From Candidatus Bathyarchaeota archaeon (GTDB lineage: Archaea; Thermoproteota; Bathyarchaeia; Bathyarchaeales; Bathycorpusculaceae), in NCBI GenBank assembly GCA_026014615.1, contig JAOZHZ010000018.1, positions 62,001-126,000 of the forward strand: a stretch of 64,000 nt of DNA, in the 5' to 3' direction. Shown piece by piece: positions 60,798 through 64,000 of this stretch (the first letter of the stretch is position 1; each line of letters opens with the position of its first letter). A program made the translations under genes and the position numbers. Under the pieces are notes generated by a model that searched no databases, was not told the origin of the DNA, and saw only the letters and a program-made list of their open reading frames with translations.

Positions 60798-62210
60798 ATG
60801 AAACATTTTGACGTTTTGGTTATTGGCACGGGCAGCGGCATGCTTGTGGCTTCGGTGGCGGTGGACAGCGGCTTAAAAGTTGCCGTCGTCGATAATGGTC
60901 CCATGGGCGGAACCTGCATCAACCGCGGGTGCGTACCCTCCAAGATGCTCATTTATCCCTCGGATGTGGCAACTCTGATTCGGGGAGCAAGCAAACTGGG
61001 CGTAAACGCCTCAGTGAACAGCATTGATTTTAGAAACATAATGACCCGCATGCACACCCTTGTAGCTGAAGACACAGGCAGCCAAGCCCGAGCTATCGAA
61101 GCGACCCCACAGATGAAGTGGTATAAAGAAACAGGCGAATTCACAAACGACTACACGTTCCAAGTGAGTGGGGAAACGCTTCGGGCAGACAGGATTTACA
61201 TTACCAGTGGCAGCCGCGTCAAAATCCCCAAAATCAAAGGCTTAGACACCGTAGATTACCTCACCAGCGACACGGTTCTGGAACTGCAAGAGCCATCCAA
61301 AAGCCTCATTATTCTTGGCGGAGGCTACATAGGCGTAGAATACGGACACTTTTTTTCAGGCATAGGCGTCAAAACCACGCTTGTTCAAAGACCGCCAACG
61401 CTGCTAAAGAATGAGGAGCCCGAAGTTAGCGAGTTGCTTAAGTTGGAACTACAAAAACGCATGGACATCTACACCAGCCATGAGGCGGTGGAGGTTAAGC
61501 AGGAAGGCAACGAGAAAATTGTGGTCGCAAAAAATCTTGCGGACGGCTCATTGAAGGAGTTTCGGGCGGAGGCGTTGATGGTTGCCGCAGGCAGGGCACC
61601 AAATTCAGATTTGCTTAAGCCCGAGCGGACGGGCGTGAAGGTGGACGAGCGCGGCTTCATCAAAGTCAACGAATACCTCGAAACGGATAAAAAGAACATT
61701 TGGGCTTTCGGAGACGCCATCGGCAAACACATGTTTAAACATGTCGCCAACTACGAGGCGGGCATCGCATGGCACAACTCTGTCCACGACCACAAAGCCG
61801 CAGTTGATTACTCAGCTGTGCCACATGCGGTTTTCAGCGAGCCTCAAATTACCTCCGTGGGGCTAAAGGAAGCCGAAGCGAAACAGCAGGGCTACAAAAT
61901 TCTGGTCGGAACCGCCCTCTACAAAGACACAGCCATGGGTGCCGCAATGGGCGAACCCAACGGCTTCGTGAAAGCCATCGTAGAGCAGAATACGGGCAGA
62001 ATCCTCGGTGCCCACATTATAGGACCCGAAGCATCGATTCTGATTCAGGAAGTCATAAACGCCATGAACACCGCAGACCGAAGCTACGCACCCATTATAC
62101 AGTCCATGCACATCCACCCCGCCATGCCAGAGGTGGTGCAGAACGCATTCGGAAACCTGCAACCAACCGAACATGAACACACACACACATTAACCTGCCG
62201 GCAGCACTAA
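60798..62210 (+). CDS. Pyridine nucleotide-disulfide oxidoreductase (dihydrolipoamide dehydrogenase-like)
   Basis: 470 residues. FAD-binding VIGTGSGM at the N-terminus, redox-active disulfide GGTCINRGCVPSK (Cys40, Cys45), NAD-binding GGGYIGVEYG near 173, second FAD motif AFGDAIG near 303 and the active-site His-Pro/Glu MHIHPAMPE at the dimer interface. The Glu/His-rich tail (PTEHEHTHTL) is unusual. No 2-oxoacid dehydrogenase genes are nearby, so the substrate may be another disulfide or a metal. A TATA box (GGTTTATTTG) lies about 45 bp upstream. Confidence 0.9.
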   Translation: MKHFDVLVIGTGSGMLVASVAVDSGLKVAVVDNGPMGGTCINRGCVPSKMLIYPSDVATLIRGASKLGVNASVNSIDFRNIMTRMHTLVAEDTGSQARAIEATPQMKWYKETGEFTNDYTFQVSGETLRADRIYITSGSRVKIPKIKGLDTVDYLTSDTVLELQEPSKSLIILGGGYIGVEYGHFFSGIGVKTTLVQRPPTLLKNEEPEVSELLKLELQKRMDIYTSHEAVEVKQEGNEKIVVAKNLADGSLKEFRAEALMVAAGRAPNSDLLKPERTGVKVDERGFIKVNEYLETDKKNIWAFGDAIGKHMFKHVANYEAGIAWHNSVHDHKAAVDYSAVPHAVFSEPQITSVGLKEAEAKQQGYKILVGTALYKDTAMGAAMGEPNGFVKAIVEQNTGRILGAHIIGPEASILIQEVINAMNTADRSYAPIIQSMHIHPAMPEVVQNAFGNLQPTEHEHTHTLTCRQH

Positions 62211-62258
62211 CAACGAAAAAGGGCGTACTAACGAAATATGCCTTATCGTTTAAGCATG

Positions 62259-63662
62259 CTAAACTTTACGTCGCCTAAACAGCACCACAGTCAAAGCCAA
62301 AGCCACAACTACAACAAGAACCACCACAAAAATCAGTAAAGTCTGGTCTGCAGGAGCGTTCGTGGAGGGCGTTGAGGTTGGAGAAGGTGAGGGTATCGAT
62401 GTTGTTGGGGATGCTGTAGGATTTGTTGGAGACGCTGAGGGCGTTGGCGAAGGAGTCACTGTACCTAAAGCATGTAGCACGCCGTCACCCACCACATAGA
62501 CAATTCCATCTGCCACCACGGGGGAGCCTGCGCTGCCTGCCGCGCTAACAGGAGAGAAAACACCTGCGGGGTAAGTCCACACTTCTGAGCCGTTGGAGGC
62601 GTCAAGGCAGTAAAGGTTACCGTCATAAGAGCCAGCCAGCACGTATCCGTCTGCCACTGTGGGCGCCGCGTAAACTTGATGCCCCGTAGTATAATTCCAG
62701 ATTTTGGAGCCACTGTAGGCGTCTAGGCAGTATACTTGAAAGTTGGAGGAGCCTACGTAAACTTTGCCGTCGGCAACCGCGGGTTCCGAAACCGTATTGC
62801 CCCAATTATAGTTATGAGAAGGCCCCGCTTCGTTGTATTCGGTGGTGTAGTTCCAACCTTTGGCTCCGTCAGAAGCTTGCAGGCAGTAGGCGTTACCGTC
62901 CGCGGAACCCACGTACACGTACCCGTCAGCGACTGTGGGAGACCGCACGCGCCCGTCTGCCGCGAAACTCCATACCTGCCCGCCATCAGAAGCATCTAAA
63001 CAGTAAACTGTGCCGTCATCACTGCCCACGAAAACGTAGCCGCCGTCCACTGCGGGAGAAGAATCAAATGAATTGGCACCTGTTGAGAAAATCCAGATTT
63101 GGGTGCCGTCTGCCACGTTTAGGCAGTACACATCCCCATGTGCCGTTTGGAGGTAAACTTGGTTGCCCATGACGGTCGGCGATGAATCGGCTGAATCCTG
63201 CGTGAGAGTTGAGAAGCTCCAAAGGTCCGTGCCGCTGTCAGCGTCAAGACAGTACAGGTTGCCGTCTACGCTGCCTACAAAGACCCGCCCGTCAGAAACT
63301 GCAGGGGTTGAATCGGTAGATTCGCCAGTTGGAAAGCGCCATACTTCTGCGCTTGTGGAAGCGTCAAAGCAGTAAACGTTGTCAGAGGAGCCCACATAGA
63401 CCTTGCCGTCGATCACCGAAACGGAGGAGGGGGCATACCGCGAGTCAGGGTCTACTGTAAAGCTCCAAAGCTGCGGAGGCACGGTTGCGGGAGCTTTGTT
63501 GAGGGTGTATCCTGTGTGGGCGGGGTCTCCGCGGTACATTGTCCAATCGCTTGAAGATGGACTGGCGTTGAACAAAGGAGAGCAAGAAGCAAACAAAACC
63601 GAGGCTGCCAAAACCACGAAGAACGTCGCAGATATTCGGCACTTTTTGGTTCTGAAGCCCAC
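62259..63662 (-). CDS. Secreted PQQ-repeat beta-propeller protein
   Basis: 467 residues, GTG start at 63662. The signal peptide ends with the lipobox-like FASC (Cys near 27), so lipid anchoring is possible. Seven or eight repeats of the PQQ-enzyme type follow (about 45-405): VYVGSSDNVYCFDASTSAEVW and VFVGSVDGNLYCLDADSGTDLW patterns recur. A Pro/Ser/Thr linker and a C-terminal membrane helix with RRRKV tail follow. The repeats build a propeller usually used for binding; no catalytic PQQ residues are evident. Surface protein of unknown ligand. Confidence 0.85.
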   Translation of the reverse strand: MGFRTKKCRISATFFVVLAASVLFASCSPLFNASPSSSDWTMYRGDPAHTGYTLNKAPATVPPQLWSFTVDPDSRYAPSSVSVIDGKVYVGSSDNVYCFDASTSAEVWRFPTGESTDSTPAVSDGRVFVGSVDGNLYCLDADSGTDLWSFSTLTQDSADSSPTVMGNQVYLQTAHGDVYCLNVADGTQIWIFSTGANSFDSSPAVDGGYVFVGSDDGTVYCLDASDGGQVWSFAADGRVRSPTVADGYVYVGSADGNAYCLQASDGAKGWNYTTEYNEAGPSHNYNWGNTVSEPAVADGKVYVGSSNFQVYCLDAYSGSKIWNYTTGHQVYAAPTVADGYVLAGSYDGNLYCLDASNGSEVWTYPAGVFSPVSAAGSAGSPVVADGIVYVVGDGVLHALGTVTPSPTPSASPTNPTASPTTSIPSPSPTSTPSTNAPADQTLLIFVVVLVVVVALALTVVLFRRRKV

Positions 63663-63827
63663 AAGGTTGGGTGCTTCATTAAGGAATATTAAGGTATTGC
63701 CAAACTAAAAGTTCTAAAAAATAACTTTAAATTATCAATTTGTTTCTGCAAACTTGCAAACTTGTAAATCGGGGTCAGCTAAATAGTTATATCTGCTAGC
63801 AAACAGTTTTCTCTAGCGTGGTTTGTT

Positions 63828-64000
63828 ATGGATGTTGTTAAAGTAACTGGAAGTAATAGTAAACACAAGGTTTTCGTTTACGCCCTCAGCACCTGTGTCT
63901 GGTGCAAAATGACAAAACAGTACCTTAAAGACAACAACGTCGCCTTCGAATACGTTGACGTTGACCTCTGCACCGAAGATGACAAAGCCAAAATCCGCCA
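63828..64000 (+). CDS. Glutaredoxin-like protein (cut by window edge)
   Basis: First 57 residues. The thioredoxin-fold strand VFVYALSTCVWCKMTKQYL holds the redox motif CVWC, followed by the helix and VDVDLCTEDD. It matches small archaeal glutaredoxin-like proteins that reduce disulfides. The rest lies beyond the window, so length and partners cannot be judged. Confidence 0.85.
   Translation, partial: MDVVKVTGSNSKHKVFVYALSTCVWCKMTKQYLKDNNVAFEYVDVDLCTEDDKAKIR

Noticed and set aside
1-64000. CRISPR array or complete insertion sequence
   Set aside because: No regularly spaced repeats of 25-40 bp and no transposase-like protein were seen.

Overview
The window is about 64 kb of archaeal chromosome, most likely from the Thermoproteota/TACK side and plausibly a Bathyarchaeia-like lineage (inference). 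Archaeal markers are an L15e-L13e-exosome-type protein-Rpp30-Pop5 operon (L13e is a TACK/Asgard marker), archaeal asparagine synthetase A, a zinc/7Fe ferredoxin, GTP-type PEP carboxykinase, a geranylgeranyl reductase family enzyme, tRNA introns outside the anticodon loop, TATA-box promoters and many membrane-anchored surface proteins. The bacterial-type uvrBAC cluster at the left edge fits known transfers of UvrABC into mesophilic archaea. I see no CRISPR array, no rRNA, and no intact insertion sequence or integrase.

Layout. 1-5.7 kb: uvrB (cut by the window edge), uvrA, uvrC. 6-9 kb: a GyrI-like protein, two convergent tiny zinc-finger proteins, a B12-binding radical SAM protein. 9-14.5 kb: a secreted lectin-like protein and hyuA-hyuB. 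14.5-19.1 kb: an intron-containing tRNA-Arg with a displaced copy of its 3' part flanking a methyltransferase gene, an aldo/keto reductase, two PRC-barrel proteins, a TIM-barrel isomerase, and an intron-containing tRNA-Leu. 19.2-22 kb: a repeat-bearing surface protein and a GT39-like membrane glycosyltransferase. 22.3-27.8 kb: zinc-ribbon proteins and two tandem ABC-2 exporters. 27.9-33.3 kb: an odd tRNA-Thr, then an undescribed coiled-coil plus AAA+ ATPase gene pair facing a wHTH protein. 33.7-39.4 kb: a probable S-layer stalk protein, two RHH-like paralogs, a secreted deacetylase-like protein and a membrane-bound wHTH regulator. 40-45.7 kb: PEP carboxykinase, asparagine synthetase A divergent from an Lrp/AsnC regulator, an HxlR regulator divergent from a ferredoxin-geranylgeranyl reductase pair. 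45.7-49.7 kb: surface proteins and a stomatin/NfeD pair. 50-52.6 kb: an AT-rich STAND NTPase with TPR repeats. 52.9-56.7 kb: a homocitrate/isopropylmalate synthase family enzyme and the RNase P/ribosomal operon. 57-64 kb: a beta-helix surface protein, rubrerythrin, superoxide dismutase, ferredoxin, a disulfide oxidoreductase, a PQQ-repeat propeller protein and the start of a glutaredoxin-like gene.

What stands out. (1) The two-gene coiled-coil/AAA+ locus and the STAND-TPR gene are NTPase loci without a recognised function, and each lies next to one copy of a roughly 125-bp dispersed repeat. (2) Two promoter motifs recur: AGTCACA-N5-TTA(A/T) before four genes, and a TTTCTTGAC-containing, partly palindromic element 50-55 bp before three surface-protein genes. 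(3) All three tRNA genes carry one A.C mismatch in the acceptor stem, and two carry D-loop introns. (4) The repeated 3' end of tRNA-Arg has the geometry of a minimal integration event.

All calls come from reading the sequence and translations; no database search was run.
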